Part shown: in pieces, positions 16,773 through 24,595 of the stretch
How the letters are laid out: the number at the start of each line of letters is the position of its first letter
How positions within the stretch are numbered: the stretch's first letter is position 1
From: Piscinibacterium candidicorallinum
Lineage (GTDB): Bacteria > Pseudomonadota > Gammaproteobacteria > Burkholderiales > Burkholderiaceae_C
Direction of reading: 5' to 3'
Length of the DNA stretch: 64,000 bases
Assembly: GCF_047549485.1 (NCBI RefSeq)
Contig: NZ_CP180191.1
Location: 2,170,001-2,234,000, forward strand
Translations under genes and position numbers: made by a program
The notes under the pieces: model-generated
Databases searched by the model: none
What the model saw: the letters and a program-made list of their open reading frames with translations, nothing else
What the model was told of the DNA's origin: nothing

Positions 16773-18188
16773 ATGAACTCGCCGGCCGATCCCCTGCCCT
16801 CGCCCGCCAGCGCCCAAAGCGCGGCGCAAGCGCCCACGCATACCCATGCCCACGGGCGGGCCAACACCCCGGCCGAGTTCTTCCAAGACGCGCAGTTCGT
16901 CGCCTTCTTCCGCCAGGTTGCACCCTACATCCACAGGTATCGCAACACCACCTTCGTCATCGGCTTCGGCGGCGAACTGGTAGCTGACGACCGGCTCAAT
17001 GCGCTGGTGCAGGATCTATCCCTGCTCAACGCGCTGGGCGTGAAGATCGTGGTGTGCCATGGCTCGCGCCCGCAGGTGAACGAGCAGCTCAAGCTCAAGG
17101 GCATCGAATACGAATTTGGCCGCGGCATCCAGGTCACGAGCAAGGCCGCGCTGGAATGCGCCAAGGAGGCCGCCGGCGAAATCCGGCTCGATGTGGAGGC
17201 GCTCTTCAGCCAGGGCCTGCCCAACACGCCGATGGACGGTGCACGGGTGCGCGTGGTGTCCGGCAACTTCATTACTGCCCGGCCGCTGGGCGTGCTCAAC
17301 GGCACGGACTACCAGCACACCGGCGTGGTGCGCCGCGTGGATGCAGACGCCATTCGCAATGCGCTTTCGGCCAACAGCGTGGTGCTGATCTCGCCGCTGG
17401 GCTTCTCGCCCACCGGTGAGGCCTTCAACCTCGCCATGGAAGACGTGGCCACCGCCACCGCCATTGCCCTGAATGCCGACAAGCTGATCTTCCTCACCGA
17501 GACCCCGGCGCTGCTGGACGCCGACGAGCAGCTGATCACCGCGCTGGAATACGACGACGCGGTCAAGCTGCTGAACAGCGGCACGCTGCCGGAGGTCGAA
17601 GCCTTCTATATGCGCCACATCATCAAGGCCTGCCAGGGCGGCGTCGAGCGTTCGCACGTGGTGCCCTTTGCGCAGGACGGGGGCGTGCTGCTGGAAGTGT
17701 TCACGCACGATGGCATCGGCACCATGGTGACCGAGGAGGTGCTGGAGTCGATCCGCGAGGCCACCATCGACGACGTGGGTGCCATCCTGACCCTGATCGA
17801 GCCCCTGGAGGCGGACGGGACGCTAGTGCCGCGCGGCCGCGACAAAATCGAGCGCGATATCGAAGCCTTCAGCGTGCTGGAGCATGACGGCCGCATCTTC
17901 GGCTGCGCGGCGCTCTACACCTTCCCCGGCACGGACATGGCCGAGATGGCCTGCCTGTGTGTGAGCGCAGAGAGCCAGGGCATGGGCGACGGCGACCGCA
18001 TCCTCAAGCACATCGAGCAGCGCGCCAAGAGCATCGGCATCAAGCGCCTGTTCGTGCTGACCACGCGCACCATGCACTGGTTCATCAAGCGCGGCTTCGT
18101 GCAGAGCAGCGTGGACGATCTGCCCACCGACAAGCAGCGCATCTACAACCGCAATCGCAATTCGCAGGTGCTGATCAAGGCACTCTGA
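16773..18188 (+). CDS. argA: N-acetylglutamate synthase (amino-acid N-acetyltransferase)
   Basis: 471 aa. First step of arginine synthesis: acetyl-CoA + glutamate to N-acetylglutamate. It has an N-terminal amino-acid-kinase-like domain (about 45-330; FVIGFGGELV, VCHGSRPQVNEQL) that carries the arginine feedback site in this family, and a C-terminal GNAT acetyltransferase domain (about 335-471; MACLCVSAESQGMGDGDRIL, the acetyl-CoA loop; TMHWFIKRGFV). ATG 16773 starts a His/Ala-rich tail (PTHTHAHGRANTPAEFF). Its promoter must overlap the 5' part of the divergent hrpA. Followed by yggX. Confidence 0.93.
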   Translation: MNSPADPLPSPASAQSAAQAPTHTHAHGRANTPAEFFQDAQFVAFFRQVAPYIHRYRNTTFVIGFGGELVADDRLNALVQDLSLLNALGVKIVVCHGSRPQVNEQLKLKGIEYEFGRGIQVTSKAALECAKEAAGEIRLDVEALFSQGLPNTPMDGARVRVVSGNFITARPLGVLNGTDYQHTGVVRRVDADAIRNALSANSVVLISPLGFSPTGEAFNLAMEDVATATAIALNADKLIFLTETPALLDADEQLITALEYDDAVKLLNSGTLPEVEAFYMRHIIKACQGGVERSHVVPFAQDGGVLLEVFTHDGIGTMVTEEVLESIREATIDDVGAILTLIEPLEADGTLVPRGRDKIERDIEAFSVLEHDGRIFGCAALYTFPGTDMAEMACLCVSAESQGMGDGDRILKHIEQRAKSIGIKRLFVLTTRTMHWFIKRGFVQSSVDDLPTDKQRIYNRNRNSQVLIKAL

Positions 18189-18215
18189 ACCAAACACCTA
18201 CTGGAGCATCACCTC

Positions 18216-18488
18216 ATGGCCCGAATGGTCAACTGCATCAAGCTCGGCCGCGAAGCCGAAGGCCTCGACTTCCCGCCCTACCCCGGCGAACTCGGAAAGA
18301 AGATCTGGCAGTCAGTCAGCAAGGAAGCCTGGGCCGCCTGGCTCAAGCACCAGACCATGCTGGTCAATGAAAACCGCCTCAATCTGGCGGATTCCCGCGC
18401 ACGCCAGTACCTGGCCCGCCAGATGGACGCCTACTTCTTCGGCGGCAATGTGGATCAGGCCGCTGGCTACGTGCCGCCGAGCCAGTAA
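18216..18488 (+). CDS. yggX: Oxidative damage protection / Fe(II) trafficking protein YggX
   Basis: 90 aa, the family length. It protects iron-sulfur clusters from oxidation and is thought to carry Fe(II). Family motifs: MVNCIKLGREAEGLDFPPYPGELG with the conserved early Cys, then WLKHQTMLVNENRLNLADSRARQYL. ATG 18216 has GGAG upstream and is 27 bp after argA, with rsuA 15 bp downstream, so it is probably in one transcript. Soluble and cytosolic. Confidence 0.93.
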   Translation: MARMVNCIKLGREAEGLDFPPYPGELGKKIWQSVSKEAWAAWLKHQTMLVNENRLNLADSRARQYLARQMDAYFFGGNVDQAAGYVPPSQ

Positions 18489-18503
18489 GCGGCTTCAGCG
18501 CTC

Positions 18504-19220
18504 TTGACCCTCGAAAAGATCCTGCAAAGCCAGGGCTTCGGCACGCGCCGACAGTGCGCGGGTCTTATCCTGGCCGGCTATGTCACGGTGCACGGCGATT
18601 TGGTCGAGGACCCACGTGCCGAATTTGAGCTCGACGGGCTGCCCTTCACCGTGGACGGCACCGAGTGGACGGCGCGCAGCACGCTCACGCTCGTGATGCA
18701 CAAACCAGCCGGCTATGAGTGTTCACGCAAGGCCGTGCACCACGCCAGCGTGTTCGAACTGCTTCCGCCCCCCATCCGAGAGCGCGGCGTGCAGCCGATC
18801 GGCCGACTGGATGCCGACACCACGGGCCTGCTGCTGCTCACCGACGACGGCCAGCTGAACCACGCGCTGATCTCACCGCGCCGCCATGTGCCCAAGATCT
18901 ACGAGGCCACACTCAAGCACGCTGCCGACGCCCGCCTGTGCGAACAACTGTGCGCAGGGGTCCTGCTGCATGACGAGAACGAGACGGTTGTCGCCGAATC
19001 CGCGCGGCTGCTCGGCGACACATTGCTTGAGCTGACGATCAGCGAAGGCAAGTACCACCAGGTCAAGCGCATGGTGGCCGCCGCGGGAAATCGGGTGGAG
19101 GCGCTGCACCGCGTCCAGATTGGCAGTCTGCGCCTGCCCGCCGACGTGGCACCGGGGCGCTGGCGCGAAGTTACAGCTGCAGAACTGGCTGCGGCGCGCA
19201 GCAGCCCGACTTCAACCTAG
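18504..19220 (+). CDS. rsuA: 16S rRNA pseudouridine(516) synthase RsuA-type
   Basis: 238 aa. An N-terminal S4 RNA-binding domain (LEKILQSQGFGTRRQCAGLILAGYVTVHG) precedes the RsuA/RluB/E/F catalytic domain. The catalytic Asp lies in GRLDADTTGLLLLTDDG; KYHQVKRMVAAAGNRVEALHR is the conserved second motif. The order fits the small-subunit enzyme RsuA rather than the large-subunit RluB/F. The best start is TTG 18504, since the S4 domain begins at once and no ATG precedes it. Its stop overlaps that of the convergent ArsC-like gene within CTAG. Confidence 0.87.
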   Translation: MTLEKILQSQGFGTRRQCAGLILAGYVTVHGDLVEDPRAEFELDGLPFTVDGTEWTARSTLTLVMHKPAGYECSRKAVHHASVFELLPPPIRERGVQPIGRLDADTTGLLLLTDDGQLNHALISPRRHVPKIYEATLKHAADARLCEQLCAGVLLHDENETVVAESARLLGDTLLELTISEGKYHQVKRMVAAAGNRVEALHRVQIGSLRLPADVAPGRWREVTAAELAAARSSPTST

Positions 19221-19570
19221 CGCTCCATCAGCTCCGCATAACGCGCTTCATCAAACCCCACCGTGATCGTGCCATCCGGCCACTCCACCACGGGCCGCTT
19301 GATGGTGCTGGGGTGAGCACGCATGATCTGATGCGCGGTGTTCGCATTGACCACGGTGTTGCGCAGGGCTTCGTCGAGCTTGCGCCAACTGGTGCCCTTG
19401 CGATTGAGCAGCAGCTCCCAGCCCACCGCGCGGGTCCAGCGGTCGAGGCGGTCCAGGCCGACGTTGAGCTGCTTGAAGTCGTGGAAGGTGAACTCGACCT
19501 TGTGCTCACGCAGCCAGACAAGTGCCTTCTTCACGGTGTCGCAATTGGGGATGCCGTAGACGTGCAGCAT
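19217..19570 (-). CDS. ArsC/Spx-family thioredoxin-fold protein (YffB-like)
   Basis: 117 aa. Thioredoxin-fold protein of the ArsC family: YGIPNCDTVKKALVWL with the single active Cys, and KRPVVEWPDGTITVGFDE at the end, the usual cis-Pro region. This is the pattern of YffB/Spx-like glutathione-dependent reductases, not arsenate reductase in an ars operon. It follows rpiA by 10 bp on the same strand, so co-transcription is likely; converges with rsuA. Confidence 0.85.
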   Translation of the reverse strand: MLHVYGIPNCDTVKKALVWLREHKVEFTFHDFKQLNVGLDRLDRWTRAVGWELLLNRKGTSWRKLDEALRNTVVNANTAHQIMRAHPSTIKRPVVEWPDGTITVGFDEARYAELMER

Positions 19571-19580
19571 GGTGCGGATC

Positions 19581-20267
19581 TCAATACGTGATCGTCTTCA
19601 CGCCGCCGGCCGCGCCGATCAACGCCACATCGGCCTTGCGGGCGGCAAACAGGCCGTTGGTCACCACGCCCGGCCAGCTATTGATGAGGGCCTCAGTCGC
19701 AACGGGATCGGTGATGGACAGACCGTGCACATCGAGAATGATGTTGCCGTTGTCAGTGACCACGCCTTCGCGCCACTTGGGCGTGCCGCCCAGCTTGGCC
19801 AGCTGCCGCGCGATGGCTTCGCGCGCCATGGGAATCACTTCAACTGGCAGCGGGAACTTGCCGAGTACGGGCACTTCCTTGGATCCATCGGCGATGCAGA
19901 TGAACTTGGCAGCCACGCTGGCCACGATTTTCTCGCGCGTGAGCGCCGCACCGCCGCCCTTGATCATGTGACCGCGCGGGTCGATCTCGTCGGCGCCGTC
20001 CACGTACACGCCCAGGGCCGTGACCTCATTGAGATCCACCACCTTGATGCCGTGGCTCGCCAGACGCTTGGCCGTGGCTTCGCTGCTGGCCACGGCGCCG
20101 GGAATGTCAGCCTTCATGCTGGCCAGCCCATCGATGAAGAAGTTGGCCGTGGAGCCCGTACCCACGCCGATGATCTCGCCGCGGGGCACATAGGCGAGCG
20201 CCGCAAGGGCAACGGCCTGCTTGAGTTGATCCTGGGGGGAAAGCGATGGAGATGTGCTGGCGTTCAT
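19581..20267 (-). CDS. rpiA: Ribose-5-phosphate isomerase A
   Basis: 228 aa. Interconverts ribose 5-phosphate and ribulose 5-phosphate in the pentose phosphate pathway. RpiA motifs: IIGVGTGSTANFFID, VYVDGADEID with the catalytic Asp pair, MIKGGGAALTREK with the substrate Lys, and GVVTNGLFAARKADVAL. ATG 20267 gives the usual N-terminus; a 12-codon longer version has no support. The diguanylate cyclase gene ends 42 bp upstream on the same strand. Confidence 0.93.
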   Translation of the reverse strand: MNASTSPSLSPQDQLKQAVALAALAYVPRGEIIGVGTGSTANFFIDGLASMKADIPGAVASSEATAKRLASHGIKVVDLNEVTALGVYVDGADEIDPRGHMIKGGGAALTREKIVASVAAKFICIADGSKEVPVLGKFPLPVEVIPMAREAIARQLAKLGGTPKWREGVVTDNGNIILDVHGLSITDPVATEALINSWPGVVTNGLFAARKADVALIGAAGGVKTITY

Positions 20268-20309
20268 GGCCGCCATTCTAGGCGGGCCGCTGCGTCCACT
20301 CATCGGTGC

Positions 20310-21287
20310 TCAGGGCGCAGGGGCCGGGGCGGAGTCGCCGTCGAAGCTGATGACACGGTTGCGCCCCGCGCCCTTGGCGGCGTAGAGCGCCTCGTCGGCC
20401 GCACGCACGAGCGAGAGCGAGCTTGTGGTGTCTGAGGCGATGACCGTGGCCATGCCACCGGAGAATGTGACGAACTCGCCGATCGGCGAGTCCGGGTGGG
20501 CGATGCGCGCGCCGGCCAACAGACGCGCCACGCCCTGCACGAGCAGGCGCGCGCCGGTGCGCGGCGTGTTGGGCAGGATGAGTGCGAACTCCTCGCCACC
20601 GTAGCGCGCCGGCAGATCGGTGGCGCGGCGGCAGGCGCGGCGCAGGACCTGGGCGACCTCGCGCAGGCATTGATCGCCATGGATATGGCCGAGCGCGTCG
20701 TTGTAGCGCTTGAAGTAGTCGACATCAAACAGCACGAGGGTGAGCGGCTGCTTGGTGCGGCGTGAGTGCTCGATCTCACGGGCGAGGATCAGGTCGAACA
20801 TGCGGCGATTGGCCAGGCCTGTGAGTGCGTCTTCCTCGCTCTGGCGCGCCAGGGCCTTGTTGGCCTCCGAGAGTTGTGCAGTGAGCTCGATCAGGCGACG
20901 GCGCATCGCCACGATGCGCTCCATGGCGTGGATCTTGGCCTTGAGCACTACACGGCTTACCGGCTTGGTGAGGTAGTCGTCGCCGCCGACTTCGATGCCG
21001 CGGCTCAGGTCGTCCTCAGACTCCAGACTCGTGAGAAAGATGATCGGTACCCAGCTTTCCGGGTCATCGCGGCGGATGCGCTCGGCCACCGCAAAGCCTT
21101 CCATGTCCGGCAGCATCACGTCGAGCAGGATCAGGTCCGGTTTGGCCGCGCCATAGTGGTCCAGAGCCTCGGCGCCGGTGGTCACCACTTCGCAGGCATA
21201 GCCGAACGCCCGCAGCGTGGTGCTCAGAAAGGCACCCACTGTGCGGGAATCTTCAACGACCAGCACCTTCAGTGACGGGTCCGACAT
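20310..21287 (-). CDS. Response regulator with diguanylate cyclase output
   Basis: 325 aa. The N-terminal receiver domain (residues 6-120; acidic pocket VEDS, phosphoacceptor Asp in DLILLDVMLPDMEG, Lys in YLTKPVS) is joined by a helix (LIELTAQLSEANKALARQSEEDALTGL) to a GGDEF domain with an active GGEEF. RATD lies just before it, matching the RxxD inhibitory c-di-GMP site. This layout is WspR/PleD-like: phosphorylation makes c-di-GMP, which acts on motility and biofilm. No cognate kinase is adjacent. Confidence 0.9.
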   Translation of the reverse strand: MSDPSLKVLVVEDSRTVGAFLSTTLRAFGYACEVVTTGAEALDHYGAAKPDLILLDVMLPDMEGFAVAERIRRDDPESWVPIIFLTSLESEDDLSRGIEVGGDDYLTKPVSRVVLKAKIHAMERIVAMRRRLIELTAQLSEANKALARQSEEDALTGLANRRMFDLILAREIEHSRRTKQPLTLVLFDVDYFKRYNDALGHIHGDQCLREVAQVLRRACRRATDLPARYGGEEFALILPNTPRTGARLLVQGVARLLAGARIAHPDSPIGEFVTFSGGMATVIASDTTSSLSLVRAADEALYAAKGAGRNRVISFDGDSAPAPAP

Positions 21288-21488
21288 TGGCGGCTTGCAG
21301 AAGTTTGACGAAAGACCACTGTATTGAAGCGGTTTATGCCTGAGCATCGGAAGAGCACGGTGATTTGGGGGCAATTCGCTGTACCCAGCGACGATGCTTC
21401 GTCGATGCCTGCCGGGCTTCGTCAGCCCAATCGTTCAGCCCAACGCGAACCGCTTGCCGACCTGTGGGGCGCGAGTTGAACTGCACTC

Positions 21489-22031
21489 ATGCCTGATCCA
21501 CGCTCAACCACCCTCAAAAACGCGCCGAAGGACCGCGTGAATCGCATGGTGCGCGGGCTGCTTGCCTTACTGATCGCGCCCGTGCTGCTCTTCGAGGAGT
21601 TTGGCTGGCGGCCGCTGGCCCGCTGGCTGGGCGTTCTGGCGCGGCTGCCCGCAATTGCGCGGCTGGAGGCGCGGGTTCGGGCGCTGCCGCGCTGGGGTGC
21701 TCTCGCCCTCTTCATCCTGCCGAGTCTGTTGCTGTTGCCCGTGAAGCTTGCTGCACTGGCGCTGATCGGCGCAGGGCACAAGCTGGCGGGCGTGGCGGTC
21801 ATCGCGGCGGCCAAGGTGGCGGGTACCGCCCTGCTCGGCCGCGTGTTCCTGCTCACCGAGCCGCGACTGCGTGAGTTTGGCTGGATGGCCGGCGCGCTCG
21901 ACACATGGCAGGCGTTCAAGCAGCGTGCCATCCAGATGGTGAAGCAGAGTGCCCCGTGGCGCGCTGCCCGGACGGTTGGACTGGCGCTGCGGCGGCGCTG
22001 GCAGCACTGGCGCCGCCGGCACGCCGGCTGA
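21489..22031 (+). CDS. Membrane protein of unknown function
   Basis: 180 aa, not recognised as a characterised family. It has three hydrophobic stretches (GLLALLIAPVLLFEEFGW, LALFILPSLLLLPVKLAALALIG, LAGVAVIAAAKVAGTALLGRVF) and a very basic C-terminus (RAARTVGLALRRRWQHWRRRHAG) likely to sit on the cytoplasmic side. The FEEFGWRP motif after the first segment is the only strikingly conserved-looking part. It is divergent from the diguanylate cyclase and convergent with lpdA, alone in its transcript. Coding by length, codon use and coherent membrane topology. Confidence 0.65.
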   Translation: MPDPRSTTLKNAPKDRVNRMVRGLLALLIAPVLLFEEFGWRPLARWLGVLARLPAIARLEARVRALPRWGALALFILPSLLLLPVKLAALALIGAGHKLAGVAVIAAAKVAGTALLGRVFLLTEPRLREFGWMAGALDTWQAFKQRAIQMVKQSAPWRAARTVGLALRRRWQHWRRRHAG

Positions 22032-22079
22032 ACCCGCCCTTTCAAGCGCACGCCCTCGGGGCGCGCCCTGAGCGACGTG

Positions 22080-23882
22080 CTACTTGCGGACGGGCGGGAG
22101 ATCCGTGCAATGACCGTCTGCGGCCTCAGCGGCCAGGCCGACACTCTCGCCCAGTGTGGGATGCGGGTGGATGGTCTTGCCGATGTCCACGCTGTCGGCA
22201 CCCATTTCAATGGCCAGGCAGATCTCGCCGATGAGATCGCCGGCATGGGTGCCCACGATGCCGCCGCCGATGATGCGGCCGCTGTCCTCATCGAACAGCA
22301 GCTTGGTGAAGCCTTCGTCCCGGCCATTGGCAATCGCCCGGCCACTGGCCGCCCAGGGGAACAAACCCTTCTTGAACTTGCGTCCCGCGGCCTTGAGGCT
22401 GTCTTCGGTCTCGCCCACCCAGGCCACTTCGGGGTCGGTGTAGGCCACGCTCGGAATCACCTTGGCGTCGAAGAAGGCCTTGTGTCCGGCGCAGACCTCG
22501 GCGGCCACGTGGCCTTCATGCACGGCCTTGTGTGCCAGCATGGGCTGGCCGACGATGTCGCCGATGGCCAGGATGTGCGGCACGTTGGTGCGCATCTGCT
22601 TGTCCACCGAGATGAAGCCGCGATCGCTCACTACGACGCCTGCCTGCTCCGCGCCGATTTTCCTGCCGTTCGGGCTGCGGCCCACGCTTTGCAGGATCAT
22701 GTCGTAACGCTGCGGCGTCTTGGGCGCGCCTTCGCCCTCGAACGTCACCCACAGACCATCCGGCTTGGCCTCCACGGCTACGGTCTTGGTCTTGAGGTAG
22801 ATGTTGTCGTAGCGGTGGGCATTCATCTTCTGCCAGATCTTGACGAGGTCGCGATCTGCGCCCTGCATCAGGCCGTCGAGCATCTCGACGACGTCCAGCC
22901 GCGTGCCCAGAGTGGAATACACCGTGCCCATCTCCAGGCCGATGATGCCGCCCCCCAGCACGAGCATCTTCTTGGGCACGCTCTTGAGCTCCAGCGCGCC
23001 GGTGGAGTCCACGATGCGCGGGTCGTCCGGCATGAAGGGCAGACGCACGGCCTGCGAGCCCGCCGCGATGATGGCGTTCTTGAAGCGCACCGTCTTGCTG
23101 GCACCGGTCTTGGCCTGTGCCGGGCCTTCGGTGAGCTCCACTTTCACGTGATGCGCGTCCACAAAGCTGCCATAGCCGCGCACCACCGTGACCTTGCGTG
23201 CCTTGGCCATCATGGTCAGGCCGCCCGTGAGCTTGCCGATGACCTTTTCCTTGTGCTTGCGCAGCTTGTCGAGCTCGACCTTGGGGGTGCCGAAATGCAC
23301 ACCGATGTCGGCGAAGTGCTGCACCTCGTCGATCACGGCCGCCACATGCAAGAGCGCCTTCGACGGAATGCAGCCCACGTTCAGGCACACGCCACCCAGG
23401 GTCGGGTAGCGCTCGACGATCACCACCGACAGACCAAGATCCGCAGCGCGAAACGCCGCCGAGTAACCGCCGGGCCCGGCGCCCAGCACAAGCACGTCAC
23501 ACTCCAGGTCGGCGCTGCCGGTGAAGCTGGCCGCGGCCAGGGGCGCGGCCACGGGCGCGGCAAGGGGCGCGGCGGGCGCGGGCGCCGGTACAGACACCGA
23601 AGCAGCAGCGGGGGCCGGAGCCGGAGCAGGTACGGCGGCAGCCTCGCCCGCCTCAATCATCAGCACCAGCGTGCCCTGGCTGACCTTGTCGCCCACCTTG
23701 ATCTTCAGTTCCTTGACCACGCCGGCGGCGGCCGAGGGGATCTCCATGGAGGCCTTGTCGGACTCCACGGTGATCAGGGACTGATCCTTGGCGATGGTGT
23801 CGCCCACCTTGACCAGGACCTCGATGACCTCGACGTCCTTGAAGTCGCCAATGTCCGGAACCTTCACTTCCTGCAGTGCCAT
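22080..23882 (-). CDS. lpdA: Dihydrolipoyl dehydrogenase (PDH E3) with N-terminal lipoyl domain
   Basis: 600 aa. Reoxidises dihydrolipoamide in the pyruvate dehydrogenase complex. The N-terminal lipoyl domain (1-80) has Lys43 in ESDKASME, then an Ala/Pro linker (about 85-125), then the E3 flavoprotein: FAD site VLGAGPGGYSAAF, redox pair GGVCLNVGCIPSK (about residues 160-172), NAD site VLGGGIIGLEMG, and HPHPTLGE with the catalytic His. A lipoyl domain fused to E3 is typical of betaproteobacteria and Neisseria. Last gene of the PDH cluster; a dispersed repeat lies between it and the HslV-like gene. Confidence 0.95.
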   Translation of the reverse strand: MALQEVKVPDIGDFKDVEVIEVLVKVGDTIAKDQSLITVESDKASMEIPSAAAGVVKELKIKVGDKVSQGTLVLMIEAGEAAAVPAPAPAPAAASVSVPAPAPAAPLAAPVAAPLAAASFTGSADLECDVLVLGAGPGGYSAAFRAADLGLSVVIVERYPTLGGVCLNVGCIPSKALLHVAAVIDEVQHFADIGVHFGTPKVELDKLRKHKEKVIGKLTGGLTMMAKARKVTVVRGYGSFVDAHHVKVELTEGPAQAKTGASKTVRFKNAIIAAGSQAVRLPFMPDDPRIVDSTGALELKSVPKKMLVLGGGIIGLEMGTVYSTLGTRLDVVEMLDGLMQGADRDLVKIWQKMNAHRYDNIYLKTKTVAVEAKPDGLWVTFEGEGAPKTPQRYDMILQSVGRSPNGRKIGAEQAGVVVSDRGFISVDKQMRTNVPHILAIGDIVGQPMLAHKAVHEGHVAAEVCAGHKAFFDAKVIPSVAYTDPEVAWVGETEDSLKAAGRKFKKGLFPWAASGRAIANGRDEGFTKLLFDEDSGRIIGGGIVGTHAGDLIGEICLAIEMGADSVDIGKTIHPHPTLGESVGLAAEAADGHCTDLPPVRK

Positions 23883-23921
23883 GCGTATGCCTCAACGATG
23901 CTGCGAAACGCTCTTTCAAAA

Positions 23922-23988
23922 GGGCTTTCCGCTTGTCTGGAGCGGTTCTTCAGCCACTTTGCCCTGGAGAACCGCATGAATACTGGAT
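23922..23988 (+). repeat. Dispersed palindromic repeat, copy D
   Basis: The best hairpin of the family. After GGGCTTTCCGCTTGTCTGGA come GCGGTTCT and, 18 nt on, AGAACCGC, a perfect 8-bp stem, extended inside by CAG/CTG-type pairs. It ends ATGAATACTGGAT. It sits in the 117-bp gap between the HslV-like gene and lpdA, so it is transcribed within the PDH operon and could change lpdA mRNA level or stability. Confidence 0.8.
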
Positions 23989-23999
23989 CGGACTTTCGA

Positions 24000-24584
24000 C
24001 TACCGGGCCAGCTTGATTGAAAAACTACGAATCGGCGGGGCGGAGTTCTTGTCGAACTCGCAGCCCGCGGCAACGCCCAGCTCGGCAATCGCCTTTGCAT
24101 CGAGCTCCGGGTTCACGTAGGCCGCGAACATGGCACCCAATGCAAAGTTGCGGCCACTGCCAATGCCCCAGAAGCGATCGAACTCGAACACTTCGCGGTA
24201 GCTGTAGACGCCGTAGATGCCGCTGGCATTTGCAATCACCGCGGTGAACTGGCTTGATTCGTAGGGGTCGTCCTCGTCTTCCTTGGTGTTCAGGAAGTAC
24301 TGCTCCTTGAGAATCGTGTGCAGCTTCACGAAGGTATCGAACACCGCCTGTCGGCTGTCGAGCCTGCAGGGCGTCTCCGGGTTGGAGAGCATGCCGACCA
24401 GCGCGCTGTGCACCACCGGAAAGTGCGCCACGCTGCCGGCCAGGCCCACGTAGCTGTCGCCGATGTGCAGGATCTTGTTGTTCTGCTCATAGGTGCCGGA
24501 CAGGCGCGTGTCCCCGAACGTGACGAGCGATTCGGCGGCAATCGCCACCGAATCTCCCTTGCGAACCACCACGACCGTGGTCAT
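24000..24584 (-). CDS. HslV-like Ntn hydrolase (proteasome beta-subunit fold)
   Basis: 194 aa. The start MTTVVVVRKGDSVAIAAESL has the form of HslV, whose mature chain begins with a nucleophilic Thr after Met removal. GLAGSVAHF and WGIGSGRNFALGAMFAAY match the conserved HslV/proteasome blocks (GxxG and GSGxxFAL). It is a little longer than typical HslV, has an acidic insert (NTKEDEDDPYES), and no hslU lies beside it, so it is a paralogue, not the standard HslVU protease. It lies 11 bp after aceF and upstream of lpdA in the same operon. Function unknown. Confidence 0.75.
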   Translation of the reverse strand: MTTVVVVRKGDSVAIAAESLVTFGDTRLSGTYEQNNKILHIGDSYVGLAGSVAHFPVVHSALVGMLSNPETPCRLDSRQAVFDTFVKLHTILKEQYFLNTKEDEDDPYESSQFTAVIANASGIYGVYSYREVFEFDRFWGIGSGRNFALGAMFAAYVNPELDAKAIAELGVAAGCEFDKNSAPPIRSFSIKLAR

Positions 24585-24595
24585 CGTCGGCGCCT

